64,000 nt of DNA, taken from positions 366,589-430,588 of the forward strand of contig JADJYF010000005.1 of assembly GCA_016719885.1 (NCBI GenBank), read 5' to 3'. Made by a program: the position numbers and the translations under genes. The stretch's first letter is position 1; each line of letters begins with the position of its first letter. The notes under the pieces are model-generated. The model saw only the letters and a program-made list of their open reading frames with translations. It was not told where the DNA came from and searched no databases. Positions 44,921 through 53,910 of the stretch are shown in pieces. The stretch is from Pseudomonadota bacterium (lineage in GTDB: Bacteria; Pseudomonadota; Gammaproteobacteria; Ga0077536).

Positions 44921-44965
44921 GTCCGACTCCAGGGCGCGGCCTCTCGCCGCGCCGTAGGGTCGGAC
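44921..44965. terminator. strong hairpin between convergent genes
   Basis: GTCCGAC, a gap, GGCGCGGC, loop CTCTC, GCCGCGCC, a gap and GTCGGAC form a two-part stem of about 15 bp. It lies between the convergent ends of the periplasmic-protein gene (44797) and the PEP-CTERM gene (44981). There is no U-run, so a structural or two-way terminator role is only likely. The GTAGGGTCGGACAAG head could also make it a further REP-like element. Confidence 0.5.
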
Positions 44966-44980
44966 AAGCCGAGCGAGGCC

Positions 44981-45586
44981 TCAGGCCGCGCGCTTGCGCG
45001 CGACGCCGACACCAAACAACGCAAGACCGCAGAGCGCGAGCGCGGAAGGCTCAGGCACCGCGGTGCCGCCGTTGCCCACCAGGCGGAAGGACATCTGTCG
45101 GCCGCTGCCGCCGCCACCCTGGGTCTGGAACGATGAACCTTGCAGGCCGTTCTGGTACCAGGCCACGATAGAAGCGCTGCTCGGATTGTAGATGCTCAGC
45201 ATGTAGGTTCCGGCCGCAAGATTGAGACCCGTAATCCCCGCCGTCACGTCATACGCCGGCCCGCCCAGGGCAGTCAGGTTGAGATCCGCCAGCGCGACAG
45301 TCTGGGCGAACAACTGGGTGGTCATGGTGGTGTCCCACACGGAATACTCGAGATCGACCGGAGGCTCCAACCAAAGGCGCGCGTCAATTTGCGTGATAGT
45401 GGCATCGGCCGCCAGCGTGAACTGGTCGAACACGCGGAACGAGCCCGTGCAGGACGTACACCAGGCGCTGTTGGTGGTGGGGTCGCCGAAGGTGTGCTCA
45501 AACAGCACGGTCGCCTTGGCCGGGCCGCCGGCGAGCAAGCCGCTCACCACGGCGAGGATTGCAAAAAATCGTGAGAAGGGCTTCAT
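44981..45586 (-). CDS. PEP-CTERM sorted secreted protein
   Basis: A 201-aa exported protein. The N-terminus is a signal peptide (FSRFFAILAVVSGLLAGG, cleavage near AKAT). The C-terminus is a PEP-CTERM sorting signal: VPEPSALALCGLALFGVGVA followed by RKRAA. Such proteins are cut and anchored by an exosortase, and often belong to exopolysaccharide or biofilm systems. The middle, beta-strand rich, with a CTSC motif and TLAADATITQIDARLW, looks like a surface/matrix domain. No exosortase gene is in the window. A sigma-54-like site lies 118-133 bases upstream. Confidence 0.9.
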   Translation of the reverse strand: MKPFSRFFAILAVVSGLLAGGPAKATVLFEHTFGDPTTNSAWCTSCTGSFRVFDQFTLAADATITQIDARLWLEPPVDLEYSVWDTTMTTQLFAQTVALADLNLTALGGPAYDVTAGITGLNLAAGTYMLSIYNPSSASIVAWYQNGLQGSSFQTQGGGGSGRQMSFRLVGNGGTAVPEPSALALCGLALFGVGVARKRAA

Positions 45587-45703
45587 TGTTCGTAGTCTCC
45601 ATACTGCGGCGTCGGTGGACGCAAATTCATCACTAAAAGACTCTGCAGTCGCGTCCGTGGACTTTACACAAGCGCCGCGAATCGACCGGTTGGATGATGC
45701 AGC

Positions 45704-45719
45704 AGCAAATTTGGTGCCA
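45704..45719 (-). promoter_or_regulatory. candidate sigma-54 promoter for the PEP-CTERM gene
   Basis: Read on the minus strand: TGGCACCAAATTTGCT. This has the GG-N10-GC core and differs from the textbook TGGCACG-N4-TTGC pattern by one base (C for G). It lies about 118 bases before the start codon, pointing to the gene. PEP-CTERM genes are known to be under sigma-54 with the PrsK/PrsR two-component system, which supports the assignment. Confidence 0.55.
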
Positions 45720-45904
45720 TTGTTCTTCGCATGAAGTAAATCAAACGCTTATTCGTCGGCGATGGCCGCGAGCGGCGATGCGTCGGCAGCGCGTGTAAAA
45801 ACGGTTGACACCACCTTCGAGGCGGCGCCCGGCGCAGCGCAGAAGCGGTATCATCCGGCCATCAACTTCGACAGCCGAACATGCCGTCACGGCCCGGGAG
45901 CCCT

Positions 45905-47449
45905 ATGCAAGACTCGACCCCCATCCTCGTTGGCGCGGGCCAGTACGTCGGCCGCGACATGAGCCGCCCCGAGCTCCTGAAGTCGCCGGTCGACATTGCC
46001 GGCATCGCCGCGCAACGTGCGCTGGACGACGCGCAGGCGACGCGCGCGCTGGCTGCCGAAGTCGACATGCTGGTGGTCATACGCATGTTCGAGCATTCGG
46101 TGGGCGACCGCGCGATGTGGCCCAACCCTTTCGGCTCGACCAACAACGTGCCGTGGTCGGTGGCGAAGCGCATCGGCGCCCAGCCGCGCGAAGCAATCTA
46201 CGCCGAGGTGGGCGGCCAATCGCCGCAGCGCCTGGTCAACCGCATGGCCGAGCGCATTCACGCCGGCGAGTTGCGCATGGCCTTGCTGACCGGCGCCGAG
46301 GCCATCGCCACCATCCGCGAGGCCACGCGGCGCGGTTACGAACTCGACTGGAACGAACAAGCCCGCGGTGAGTTCGAGGACCGCTGGCCGGGCGTGCCCT
46401 TCGTCACGCCCTACGAGCAGAGCCATGGCATCGCCTGGCCCATCCACGTCTACGCGATGTTCGAACAGGTGCGTCGCCACGCGCGCGGCCTGTCCACCGC
46501 GGCCTGTCGCGCCGACATTGCCCGACTGTTCGCGCATTTCACCGAGACTGCCGCGCGTCATCCCTATGCGCAGTTTCCGACCGCCCATGACGAGGCCTTC
46601 CTCAGCACCGTGTCGGCACAGAACTATCTCCTGTGCGAGCCTTACACCAAGTGGATGGTGGCGCAGGACTCCGTCAACCAGGCGGCCGCGGTGCTGTTGA
46701 CCTCGGTCGGCGCGGCGCGTGAACTCGGCATTCCCGAGTCGCGCTGGGTGTATCTCACCGGCTACGCCGACGTCGACGACCAGACGGTCTTGAAGCGCCC
46801 CAATCTCGCCGCCTCGAATGCGCAGAATCTGGCCGTGCGTACCGCGCTGGCCTCGGCCGGCGTCGGTATCGACGCGGTGAAATACCTCGACTTCTACAGC
46901 TGCTTTCCAATCGCGGTGTCGTCCATTGCCGAACCGCTGGGTCTGCCGACCGACGGCTCGCGGCCCTTGACCCTGACCGGCGGGCTGCCGTTCTTTGGTG
47001 GTCCCGGCAACAACTATTCCATGCATGCCATCGCCACCATGGTCGACAAGCTGCGCGCCGATCCGACGGCGCGCGGCCTGGTGGTGGCCAACGGCGGTTA
47101 TCTCTCCAAGCACTCGGCGGCGGTCTACGCCTGCGCGGCGCCTGCCGAATGGCAACCGATTTCGTCCGTTGCCGTGCAGGCCGAGGCCAAGGCCGACACC
47201 GGCATCAAGGTCGACGAACGCGCCAGCGGCGCAGCCACCATTGAAACCTTTGCCGCCATCGTCAACAAGGGCGCGCCGGCCGACGGCTTCGTGATCGCGC
47301 GCATGAAGGCCGATGGCGCGCGCGTGATGGCGCGCATGGTGAAAGGCGACGCGGTGACGCTGGCCGCATTGTTCGAGGAAGACGTCATCGGTCGACCGAT
47401 CATCGTCAGCCTCGCCGGCGACATGCACCAGTTCGCCATCGCCGGCTGA
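45905..47449 (+). CDS. thiolase-like protein type 1 (acetyl-CoA acetyltransferase family)
   Basis: A 514-aa thiolase-fold protein. The N-terminus (PILVGAGQYVGRDM), LTGAEAIATIREATRRG, YLDFYSCFPIAVSSIAEPLG and GGLPFFGGPGNNYSMHAI form the thiolase core; the last about 90 residues (KVDERASGAATIETFAAIV, GFVIARMKADGARVMARMV) make up an extra C-terminal domain of the TLP1 type. Family members bind CoA but some lack thiolase activity, so function is uncertain. The start at 45905 has GGGAG upstream. It is followed by an acyl-CoA dehydrogenase, 29 bases away, presumably one operon. Confidence 0.85.
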   Translation: MQDSTPILVGAGQYVGRDMSRPELLKSPVDIAGIAAQRALDDAQATRALAAEVDMLVVIRMFEHSVGDRAMWPNPFGSTNNVPWSVAKRIGAQPREAIYAEVGGQSPQRLVNRMAERIHAGELRMALLTGAEAIATIREATRRGYELDWNEQARGEFEDRWPGVPFVTPYEQSHGIAWPIHVYAMFEQVRRHARGLSTAACRADIARLFAHFTETAARHPYAQFPTAHDEAFLSTVSAQNYLLCEPYTKWMVAQDSVNQAAAVLLTSVGAARELGIPESRWVYLTGYADVDDQTVLKRPNLAASNAQNLAVRTALASAGVGIDAVKYLDFYSCFPIAVSSIAEPLGLPTDGSRPLTLTGGLPFFGGPGNNYSMHAIATMVDKLRADPTARGLVVANGGYLSKHSAAVYACAAPAEWQPISSVAVQAEAKADTGIKVDERASGAATIETFAAIVNKGAPADGFVIARMKADGARVMARMVKGDAVTLAALFEEDVIGRPIIVSLAGDMHQFAIAG

Positions 47450-47478
47450 ACGCGGCGCACACCGGGAGACCACGCGCG

Positions 47479-48663
47479 ATGACCATGCCCAATCTTGCCA
47501 GCTTCGGATTCGACCAGGATTACCAGGCGGTCTACGACCTCGCCTATCGCTATGGGCGCGACGAGCTCTACGATCTCGCGCCGCGCATGGACAAGGACGA
47601 CTGGTTCCCCGACGCGCAGTTCCGCGCGCTCGCCAACCAAGGCCTGCTGGGCGCCACCATTCCCACCGAGTACGGCGGCGCCGGTCTCGACGTGCTGGCG
47701 CAGTGCTTCATCTGCGAAGCGATCGCCTATTGGAACCACGCGCTGTCGGCCTCGATCCTGGCCAGCGACAACCTGTGCGTGCACAACCTCGTGCGCAACG
47801 CCAACGCAGACCAGAAGCGCCAATACCTGCCGCGTTTCGCCGACGGCCGCGCGATCGGCGCGCTGGGCATGACCGAGCCGGGCGCGGGCTCCGACGCGCT
47901 CGGCAGCATGGCAACCGTCGCGCGGCGTGACGGCGACGAATACGTGTTGAACGGCCGCAAGCTGTTCATCACCAACGGGCTGGTCGCCGACGTGCTGCTG
48001 GTCTACGCCAAGACCGCACCCGAGAAGAAGCAGCACGGCATTTCCGCCTTCATCGTCGAAAGCCGCAACCCCGGATTCCGCGTCGCGCAGAAGCTCGACA
48101 AGATGGGCTGGCGCGGCAGCCCCACCGGCGAACTGGTGTTCGACGAATGCCGCGTGCCGGCCGCCAACCTGGTCGGACGCGAGAACGAAGGCGTCGGCAT
48201 CATGATGAGCGGGCTCGACATCGAGCGCGTCATCGGCGCCTTCTACGCGGTCGGCATGGCGCAGCGCGCGGTCGATCTCGCGGTGGAGTACGCGAGCTAT
48301 CGCAAGCAGTTCAACCGCACCATCGGCGAATTCCAACTGGTGCAGGGCATGCTGGCCGACATGTACACCGAGCTCGAAGCGATGCGCGCGCTGACCTACC
48401 AGGTCGGCCGCGAAGTGTGCGGCCTTGAAGCCGGGGAAGGCGGCCGCGGCGTGGTGCACAAGCGTTCCGCGGCGGCGGTCTACTACGCCGGCCGCGCGTG
48501 CATGCGCATCCTCGACAACGCGGTGCAGATCCACGGTGGCATGGGCTTCATGAACGAATCGGAAGTGAACCGCCTGTACCGCAGCGGCAAGGTGCTGGAG
48601 ATCGGCGCCGGCACCAACCAGGTACGGCAGATCATCATCGCGGGGGAGTTGCTGAAGGGCTGA
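47479..48663 (+). CDS. acyl-CoA dehydrogenase, isovaleryl-CoA dehydrogenase type
   Basis: A 394-aa acyl-CoA dehydrogenase. It has MTEPGAGSDALGSMAT, LNGRKLFITNG, and C-terminal IHGGMGFMNESEVNRLYRSG, EIGAGTNQVRQIII. The EGT glutamate is replaced by alanine (EIGAGT), and a glutamate is found in SGLDIERV (Glu249), the arrangement of isovaleryl-CoA dehydrogenase. So a branched short-chain acyl-CoA is the likely substrate and the enzyme probably acts as a homotetramer. It lies downstream of the TLP1 gene and before a REP-like pair. No leucine-pathway partners (methylcrotonyl-CoA carboxylase) are in the window. Confidence 0.88.
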   Translation: MTMPNLASFGFDQDYQAVYDLAYRYGRDELYDLAPRMDKDDWFPDAQFRALANQGLLGATIPTEYGGAGLDVLAQCFICEAIAYWNHALSASILASDNLCVHNLVRNANADQKRQYLPRFADGRAIGALGMTEPGAGSDALGSMATVARRDGDEYVLNGRKLFITNGLVADVLLVYAKTAPEKKQHGISAFIVESRNPGFRVAQKLDKMGWRGSPTGELVFDECRVPAANLVGRENEGVGIMMSGLDIERVIGAFYAVGMAQRAVDLAVEYASYRKQFNRTIGEFQLVQGMLADMYTELEAMRALTYQVGREVCGLEAGEGGRGVVHKRSAAAVYYAGRACMRILDNAVQIHGGMGFMNESEVNRLYRSGKVLEIGAGTNQVRQIIIAGELLKG

Positions 48664-48692
48664 GGCGCGAGACGCGAGGCGCCGAACTGGCT

Positions 48693-48756
48693 CCTTGTGG
48701 GTCAGACTTCAGTCTGACACTCGGACGATGAGTCAGACTGAAGTCTGACCCACAAG
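48693..48756. repeat. inverted pair of REP-like elements, family B
   Basis: CCTTGTGGGTCAGACTTCAG at 48693 and the inverted copy GACTGAAGTCTGACCCACAAG ending at 48756, separated by about 10 bases. It lies between the convergent dehydrogenase and spoVR genes, 30 bases after the first stop and 10 before the second. Confidence 0.8.
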
Positions 48757-48766
48757 TGAGCATGAT

Positions 48767-50275
48767 TCAGGCCGCGTCCTCCACCGCCGATTTCACTTCC
48801 CGGGTACTCAACACCGCGCCGGCCTCGTCAGCCTCTTCCAGGCGTACATCGCGCCCCCACAGCAACGCCGCGTGGCGCAACACCTCGTTGGCGCTGGCCG
48901 CAAGGGGCCGGCGCTGGTGGCGGGTGTGGCGCAAGGTGAGCGTACGGTCGCCGCGCAGGTCGGCGCGCTGCACCTTGATATCCGGCGTGTAGTTGCACGC
49001 GGCGTACTGCTGCGCGAGTTGGCGTCGCACTTCAGCGTAGCCCGATTCGTCGTGGATGGCGGTCACCGCCAGCGTATCGCGTGTGTCGTCGTCGAGGATG
49101 GAGAACAGGCGGAAATGGCGAATGAGGCGCGGTGACAGATACTGCGCGATGAAGCTCTCGTCCTTGAAATTACGCATGGCGAAATCGAGCGTGCCCAGCC
49201 AGTCGCTGCCGGCAATGTCGGGAAACCAGGCTCGGTCCTCGGCGTCCGGTTCCTGGCAGATACGCTGGATGTCGCGCATCATGGCAAAGCCCAGGGCATA
49301 GGGATTGATGCCGCGATAGCGACGGTCCTCGAAGCCTGGCTGGAAGGTCACGCTGGTGTGGGACTCGAGGAATTCGAGCATGAAGCCCGGGCTCACCAGC
49401 CCCTCCTCGAACATCCGGTTCAACAGGGTGTAGTGCCAGAACGTCGCCCACCCTTCGTTCATGACCTTGGTCTGGCGCTGCGGGTAGAAGTACTGGGCAA
49501 CCTTGCGCACGATGCGCACCAGTTCGCGCTGCCAGGGTTCCAGGTGCGGCGCGTTCTTCTCGATGAAATACAGCAGGTTCTCCTGCGGTTCGGCGGGAAA
49601 GCGCATGGGCGGTTCGCGTCCGTCACGCACCGCTTCGCGCGGCAGCGTGCGCCACAGGTCGTTGAAGCGCGCTTCGAATTCGGCCTCGCGCGCCTGCTGG
49701 CGCTGGCGTTCGCTGGCCGCCGAGCGGTGCTGTGGGCGCCGACAGCTGTCGACGCCGTAATTCATGAGGGCGTGACAGGCATCCAGCACCTGCTCGACGG
49801 CGAGTTCACCATGGCGCCGCTCGCAGTCGGCGACGTAGTCGCGCGCGAACACCATGTAGTCGACGATGTCCTCGGCGTTGGTCCAGGTGCGGAACAGGTA
49901 ATTGCCCTTGAAGAACGAGTTGTGGCCGAAGGCGGCATGGGCGATCACCAGCGCCTGCATGGTCAGGGTGTTCTCTTCCATGAGATAGGAGATGCAGGGG
50001 TTGGAGTTGATCACCATTTCGTAGGCCAGCCCCATCTGGCCATGGCGGTAGTTCTGCTCGGTGGCGATGAAATGCTTGCCGAAAGACCAATGGGTGTAAT
50101 TCACCGGCAGGCCGGTGAACGCATAGGCGTCCATCATCTGCTCGGCACTGATGATCTCGAGCTGGTTGGGATAGGTGTCGAGCCGGTACTCTCCGGCGAG
50201 CCGGCCGAGCTCATGCTCGAAGCGCTCCACGATTTCGAAGCTCCAGTCCGAATCCTCGCTGATGAGCCTGCTCAT
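48767..50275 (-). CDS. spoVR: SpoVR family protein (YcgB)
   Basis: A 502-aa SpoVR/YcgB protein: DWSFEIVERFEHELGRLAGE, LPVNYTHWSFGKHF, AYEMVINSNPCISYLMEEN, HNSFFKGNYLFRTWTNAEDI and NPYALGFAMMRDIQRICQEP. The family is cytoplasmic and of unclear function, found with prkA and yeaH as a stress or nutrient-starvation module. The start at 50275 overlaps the yeaH stop (ATGA) and begins the conserved region. It is the last gene of the operon prkA-yeaH-spoVR. Confidence 0.93.
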   Translation of the reverse strand: MSRLISEDSDWSFEIVERFEHELGRLAGEYRLDTYPNQLEIISAEQMMDAYAFTGLPVNYTHWSFGKHFIATEQNYRHGQMGLAYEMVINSNPCISYLMEENTLTMQALVIAHAAFGHNSFFKGNYLFRTWTNAEDIVDYMVFARDYVADCERRHGELAVEQVLDACHALMNYGVDSCRRPQHRSAASERQRQQAREAEFEARFNDLWRTLPREAVRDGREPPMRFPAEPQENLLYFIEKNAPHLEPWQRELVRIVRKVAQYFYPQRQTKVMNEGWATFWHYTLLNRMFEEGLVSPGFMLEFLESHTSVTFQPGFEDRRYRGINPYALGFAMMRDIQRICQEPDAEDRAWFPDIAGSDWLGTLDFAMRNFKDESFIAQYLSPRLIRHFRLFSILDDDTRDTLAVTAIHDESGYAEVRRQLAQQYAACNYTPDIKVQRADLRGDRTLTLRHTRHQRRPLAASANEVLRHAALLWGRDVRLEEADEAGAVLSTREVKSAVEDAA

Positions 50276-51525
50276 GACGGCGTCTTGCGCATCAGCTGCC
50301 GGAACACCGGGTAGATGTCGCTGCGTTCGGCAATCTTCTGCATGACGAAATGCGGGTGCGCGGCGCGCACGCTGTCGTACTCCGCCCACAGCTGCTGTTC
50401 CTGGGCGGCGACGATTTGCACGTAGGCGTAGTACTGCACCGCCGGCAGCACCTTCTCCACCAACAGGTCGCGGCAGCGCGCGCTGTCCATTGGCCAGTTG
50501 TCGCCGTCCGAGGCCTGCGCGGCATAGATGTTCCAGTCCTCGCGCGGATAGCGCGCGGCGATGATGCGGTCCATCAGATCGAGCGCGGTCGACACCAGCG
50601 TGCCGCCGGTATCGCGCGACTGGAAGAATTCCTGCTCATCGACTTCCTGGGCGGACGTGTGGTGGCGGATGAACACCACCTGGATGTGCTCGTAGGTGTT
50701 GTGCAGGAAGTGGTAGAGCAGCATGAAGAAGCGCTTGGCGATGTCCTTGCGCTGTTCGTCCATCGAGCCCGAAACGTCCATCAGGCAGAACATCACGGCC
50801 TGCGTGCAGGGCTTGGGCCGCGTTACGCGGTTGCGATAACGCAGATCGAATTCGTCGAGAAACGGCACCTTGTCGATGCGCTTTTCCAGCACCTCGATGT
50901 CGGCGCGCAGCAGCGCCCGCTCGCCGGCATCGCTGGCCGCCGCCAGCCGCTCTTCGAGCGCGATGATTTCGGCGCGCAGCGGGCCGCGCAGGGCGGTGCG
51001 CCGCGCCAGCGCGCCGGTCAAGGAACGCACGATGTCGATATTGCTCGGCACGCCGTCATGGGTGTGCCCGGCGCGCACGCTTTCTTCCTCGACCATCATC
51101 TGCACACGGGTCTTGTGCAGGTTGGGCAGGGCCAGGTCTTCGAAGAAGAGATCCATGAACTCGTCGCGGGTCAGGGTGAAGGTGAAGTCATCCTCGCCTT
51201 CGCCGCTGTCGCTGGCATCGCTACCCTGGCCACCGGCGCCGCCGGGCGGGCGCTCGATGGTGTCGCCCGCCACGAATTCGCGGTTGCCGGGATGAACGCC
51301 CTGGCGCCGGCCGCCGCTGCCGTATTGGAATTCCGGCTCGGCGATGTCGCGCCGTGGGATGCGTACCTCACCGCCGCTCACCACGTCGGTGATGGAGCGG
51401 CCGGCGATCGACTCGGCGATCGCCTGTTTGATCTGTTCCTTGTAGCGACGAATGAAGCGCTGACGATTCTGGGCGCTCTTGTGCCGCCCGTTGAGTCGCC
51501 GGTCTATGAGCTGGATGGTGGCCAT
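50272..51525 (-). CDS. yeaH: YeaH/YhbH family protein (DUF444)
   Basis: A 417-aa protein with an N-terminal conserved part (FIRRYKEQIKQAIAESIAGR), a flexible glycine/acid-rich linker (about 92-112) and a C-terminal von Willebrand A-like domain with a MIDAS motif DVSGSMD at residues 250-256. The family partner is PrkA, and the pair is induced by nitrogen and carbon starvation in enterics. It begins 25 bases after the prkA stop and overlaps spoVR by four bases, so the order of translation is fixed. Intact and of normal length. Confidence 0.93.
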   Translation of the reverse strand: MATIQLIDRRLNGRHKSAQNRQRFIRRYKEQIKQAIAESIAGRSITDVVSGGEVRIPRRDIAEPEFQYGSGGRRQGVHPGNREFVAGDTIERPPGGAGGQGSDASDSGEGEDDFTFTLTRDEFMDLFFEDLALPNLHKTRVQMMVEEESVRAGHTHDGVPSNIDIVRSLTGALARRTALRGPLRAEIIALEERLAAASDAGERALLRADIEVLEKRIDKVPFLDEFDLRYRNRVTRPKPCTQAVMFCLMDVSGSMDEQRKDIAKRFFMLLYHFLHNTYEHIQVVFIRHHTSAQEVDEQEFFQSRDTGGTLVSTALDLMDRIIAARYPREDWNIYAAQASDGDNWPMDSARCRDLLVEKVLPAVQYYAYVQIVAAQEQQLWAEYDSVRAAHPHFVMQKIAERSDIYPVFRQLMRKTPS

Positions 51526-51550
51526 GGCCTGGTGAAATCTCTCCTGGTCA

Positions 51551-53542
51551 TCAGGAAGACTTGCGCACGCGCAAATACCATTCCGACAGCAGCCGCACCT
51601 GTTTCTCGGTATAGCCCTTGGCTGTCATCCGTTCGACGAAATCGCGATGCTTCTGCTGGTCGTCGGTCGACGACTTGGCATTGAAGGAGATGACCGGCAG
51701 CAGTTCCTCGGTGTTGGAGAACATCTTCTGCTCGATCACTTCGCGCAGCTTCTGATAGCTGGTCCACGACGGGCTCTGGCCGCCGTTCGCGGCCCGCGCG
51801 CGCAGCGTGAAATTGACGATTTCGTTGCGGAAGTCCTTGGGGTTGCTGATGCCGGCCGGCTTCTCGATGCGTTCGAGCTCGGCGTTGAGGCCGGCGCGAT
51901 CGACCATCTCGCCGGTGTCCGGGTCGCGATACTGCTCGTCCTGTATCCAGTAATCGGCGTAGGTCACGTAGCGGTCGAAAATGTTCTGCCCATATTCCGA
52001 ATAGGATTCGAGATAGGCGGTCTGGATCTCCTTGCCGATGTATTCCGCGTAGCGACGCGCTAGGTAGCCCTTGATGAAGGCGATGTATTTTTCCTCGACC
52101 TCGCGCGGGAACTGTTCCTGGATGATCTGCTGTTCGAGCACGTACAACAGGTGCACAGGGTTGGCCGCCACTTCGCCGTGATCGAAATTAAAAACTTTCG
52201 ACAGAACCTTGTAGGCAAAGCGGGTCGACAGGCCGCTCATGCCTTCGTTGACACCGGCGAAGTCACGGTACTCCTGGTAGCTCTTGGCCTTGGGGTCGAT
52301 GTCCTTCAGGTTCTCGCCGTCGTAGATACGCAGCTTCGATTCGAGCGAGGAATTTTCCGGCTCGGCGAGCCGCGACAGCACCGCGAAGCTGGCCATCATT
52401 TCCAGCGTACCGGGCGCGCAGGGCGCGTCGGCCAGCGTGGAGTTGGCGAGCAGCTTCTCGTAGATACGCACTTCCTCGGAAACCCTGAGGCAGTAAGGCA
52501 CCTTGACGATATAGATGCGGTCGAGGAAGGCCTCGTTGTTCCGGTTGTTGCGGAACGCCTGCCATTCCGATTCGTTGGAGTGGGCGAGAATGAGGCCGTC
52601 AAAGGGAATCGCGGCCAGGCCTTCGGTGCCCTTGAAGTTGCCTTCCTGGGTCGCGGTCAGGAGCGGATGCAGCACCTTGATCGGCGCCTTGAACATCTCC
52701 ACGAATTCCAGCAGGCCCTGGTTGGCGAGACACAGTCCGCCCGAGTAGGAATAGGCATCCGCATCGTGCTGGGCATAGCGCTCGAGTTTGCGGATGTCGA
52801 CCTTGCCGACCAGGGACGAGATGTCCTGGTTGTTCTCGTCGCCCGGCTCGGTCTTGGCGATGGCTATCTGGCGCAACACCGACGGCCGCAGGCGCACCAC
52901 CGTGAATTTCGAGATGTCGCCGTCGTACTCACCGAGGCGCTTGACCGCCCACGGTGACATGAGACCGGTCAGACGTCGCGCCGGGATACCGTACTCGGCT
53001 TCGAGCAAGGCGCCATCCTTGTCGGGATGAAACAGGCCGAGCGGCGACTCGTTGATGGGTGAACCCTTCAACGCATAGATCGGGCATTCCTCCATCAGCG
53101 CCTTGAGTTTCTCCGCCAGCGACGACTTGCCGCCGCCGACCGGACCGAGCAGGTAGAGGATCTGTTTCTTTTCCTCCAGGCCCTGGGCGGCATGTTTGAA
53201 GAAAGCCACGATCTTCTCGACCGTTTCCTCCATGCCGTAGAAATCCTTGAAGGCGGGATAGATGCGCAGCACCTTGTTGGAGAAGATGCGCGACAGCCGT
53301 GGATCCTGTCGCGTGTCGATCAAGGCGGGTTCGCCGATGGCATGCAGCATGCGCTCGGCGGGCGTGGCGTAGGTCGCGGGGTCCTTGCGACACAGCTCCA
53401 GGTATTCGAGGAGGGTGAGTTCTTCCTGGACTGTCGCGGCGTAGCGATGCAGGTAGTGGTCAAAGATGCTCATGCGGCCGTACTCCTCGCCCGCGATCGG
53501 GGCACTGTGGGGCCAGACACTGGGCGACGGCTGTTGGGTCAT
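51551..53542 (-). CDS. prkA: PrkA serine protein kinase (YeaG)
   Basis: A 663-aa PrkA. The Walker A motif GPVGGGKSS is at residues 133-141, with a following AAA+ core (TEPGDENNQDISSLVGKVDI, APIKVLHPLLTATQEGN) and the C-terminal kinase domain ending in LSEWYLRVRKSS, matching E. coli YeaG throughout. Two starts are plausible: ATG 53542, with AGGAGGAGG six bases upstream, and ATG 53473 (MSIFDHYLHRY), which gives the family's usual 640 residues and also has GAGGAG. I list the first because its ribosome site is the stronger. It heads the stress operon. A sigma-54-like site is 198-213 bases upstream. Confidence 0.95.
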   Translation of the reverse strand: MTQQPSPSVWPHSAPIAGEEYGRMSIFDHYLHRYAATVQEELTLLEYLELCRKDPATYATPAERMLHAIGEPALIDTRQDPRLSRIFSNKVLRIYPAFKDFYGMEETVEKIVAFFKHAAQGLEEKKQILYLLGPVGGGKSSLAEKLKALMEECPIYALKGSPINESPLGLFHPDKDGALLEAEYGIPARRLTGLMSPWAVKRLGEYDGDISKFTVVRLRPSVLRQIAIAKTEPGDENNQDISSLVGKVDIRKLERYAQHDADAYSYSGGLCLANQGLLEFVEMFKAPIKVLHPLLTATQEGNFKGTEGLAAIPFDGLILAHSNESEWQAFRNNRNNEAFLDRIYIVKVPYCLRVSEEVRIYEKLLANSTLADAPCAPGTLEMMASFAVLSRLAEPENSSLESKLRIYDGENLKDIDPKAKSYQEYRDFAGVNEGMSGLSTRFAYKVLSKVFNFDHGEVAANPVHLLYVLEQQIIQEQFPREVEEKYIAFIKGYLARRYAEYIGKEIQTAYLESYSEYGQNIFDRYVTYADYWIQDEQYRDPDTGEMVDRAGLNAELERIEKPAGISNPKDFRNEIVNFTLRARAANGGQSPSWTSYQKLREVIEQKMFSNTEELLPVISFNAKSSTDDQQKHRDFVERMTAKGYTEKQVRLLSEWYLRVRKSS

Positions 53543-53739
53543 CGCTATCCTCCTCCTGGTTTGAGCAAAGGTCATGCCAAGCAATGAAATGCCTGCGCCT
53601 GACGGTCGCGATGGGCTGGCGCTCCCGCGGGGCGGCATGAAACGGGCGCGGAGTGTGCGGATTCTTGACTCGGTTCACGCGTTCGTGGCGGTCCTGTGCG
53701 AAGCCGAAGTGCTCTTCGGAAAAAGTAGCACCAGCAGAG

Positions 53740-53755
53740 TGCAAAAGATGCACCA
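53740..53755 (-). promoter_or_regulatory. candidate sigma-54 promoter for prkA-yeaH-spoVR
   Basis: On the minus strand: TGGTGCATCTTTTGCA, with GG-N10-GC spacing and a perfect TTGCA -12 part; the -24 part differs from TGGCAC in two positions. It is about 200 bases before the prkA start. In E. coli yeaGH is transcribed by sigma-54 with NtrC in nitrogen starvation, so the site makes biological sense. The rest of the 53543-53910 gap has no recognisable gene. Confidence 0.4.
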
Positions 53756-53879
53756 GCCCTTACGCTTGATTGAGATATGAATTAGTTGCGGAAGTTTCGC
53801 GCGGTGAAACGCGAGCTTGGATTGATGTCGATGCACTGCCGCTGGGCAGTGCGGTCGGGTCAGGCAGGGCGGGGAAGGG

Positions 53880-53897
53880 GGCGCCATCCGTGGCGCC
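53880..53897 (-). terminator. possible terminator hairpin after the Rieske oxygenase gene
   Basis: GGCGCC, six bases, GGCGCC form a short stem 13-30 bases past the stop codon at 53911. There is no T-run, and the stem is only 6 bp, so this is weak. A second small palindrome (ACTGCC...GGCAGT, about 53835-53850) follows. Confidence 0.3.
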
Positions 53898-53910
53898 GGC
53901 GAGCGCGACC

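Noticed and set aside
45887..47473. 528-codon minus-strand frame over the thiolase gene
   Set aside because: Shadow frame; low-complexity Arg/Gly/His composition.
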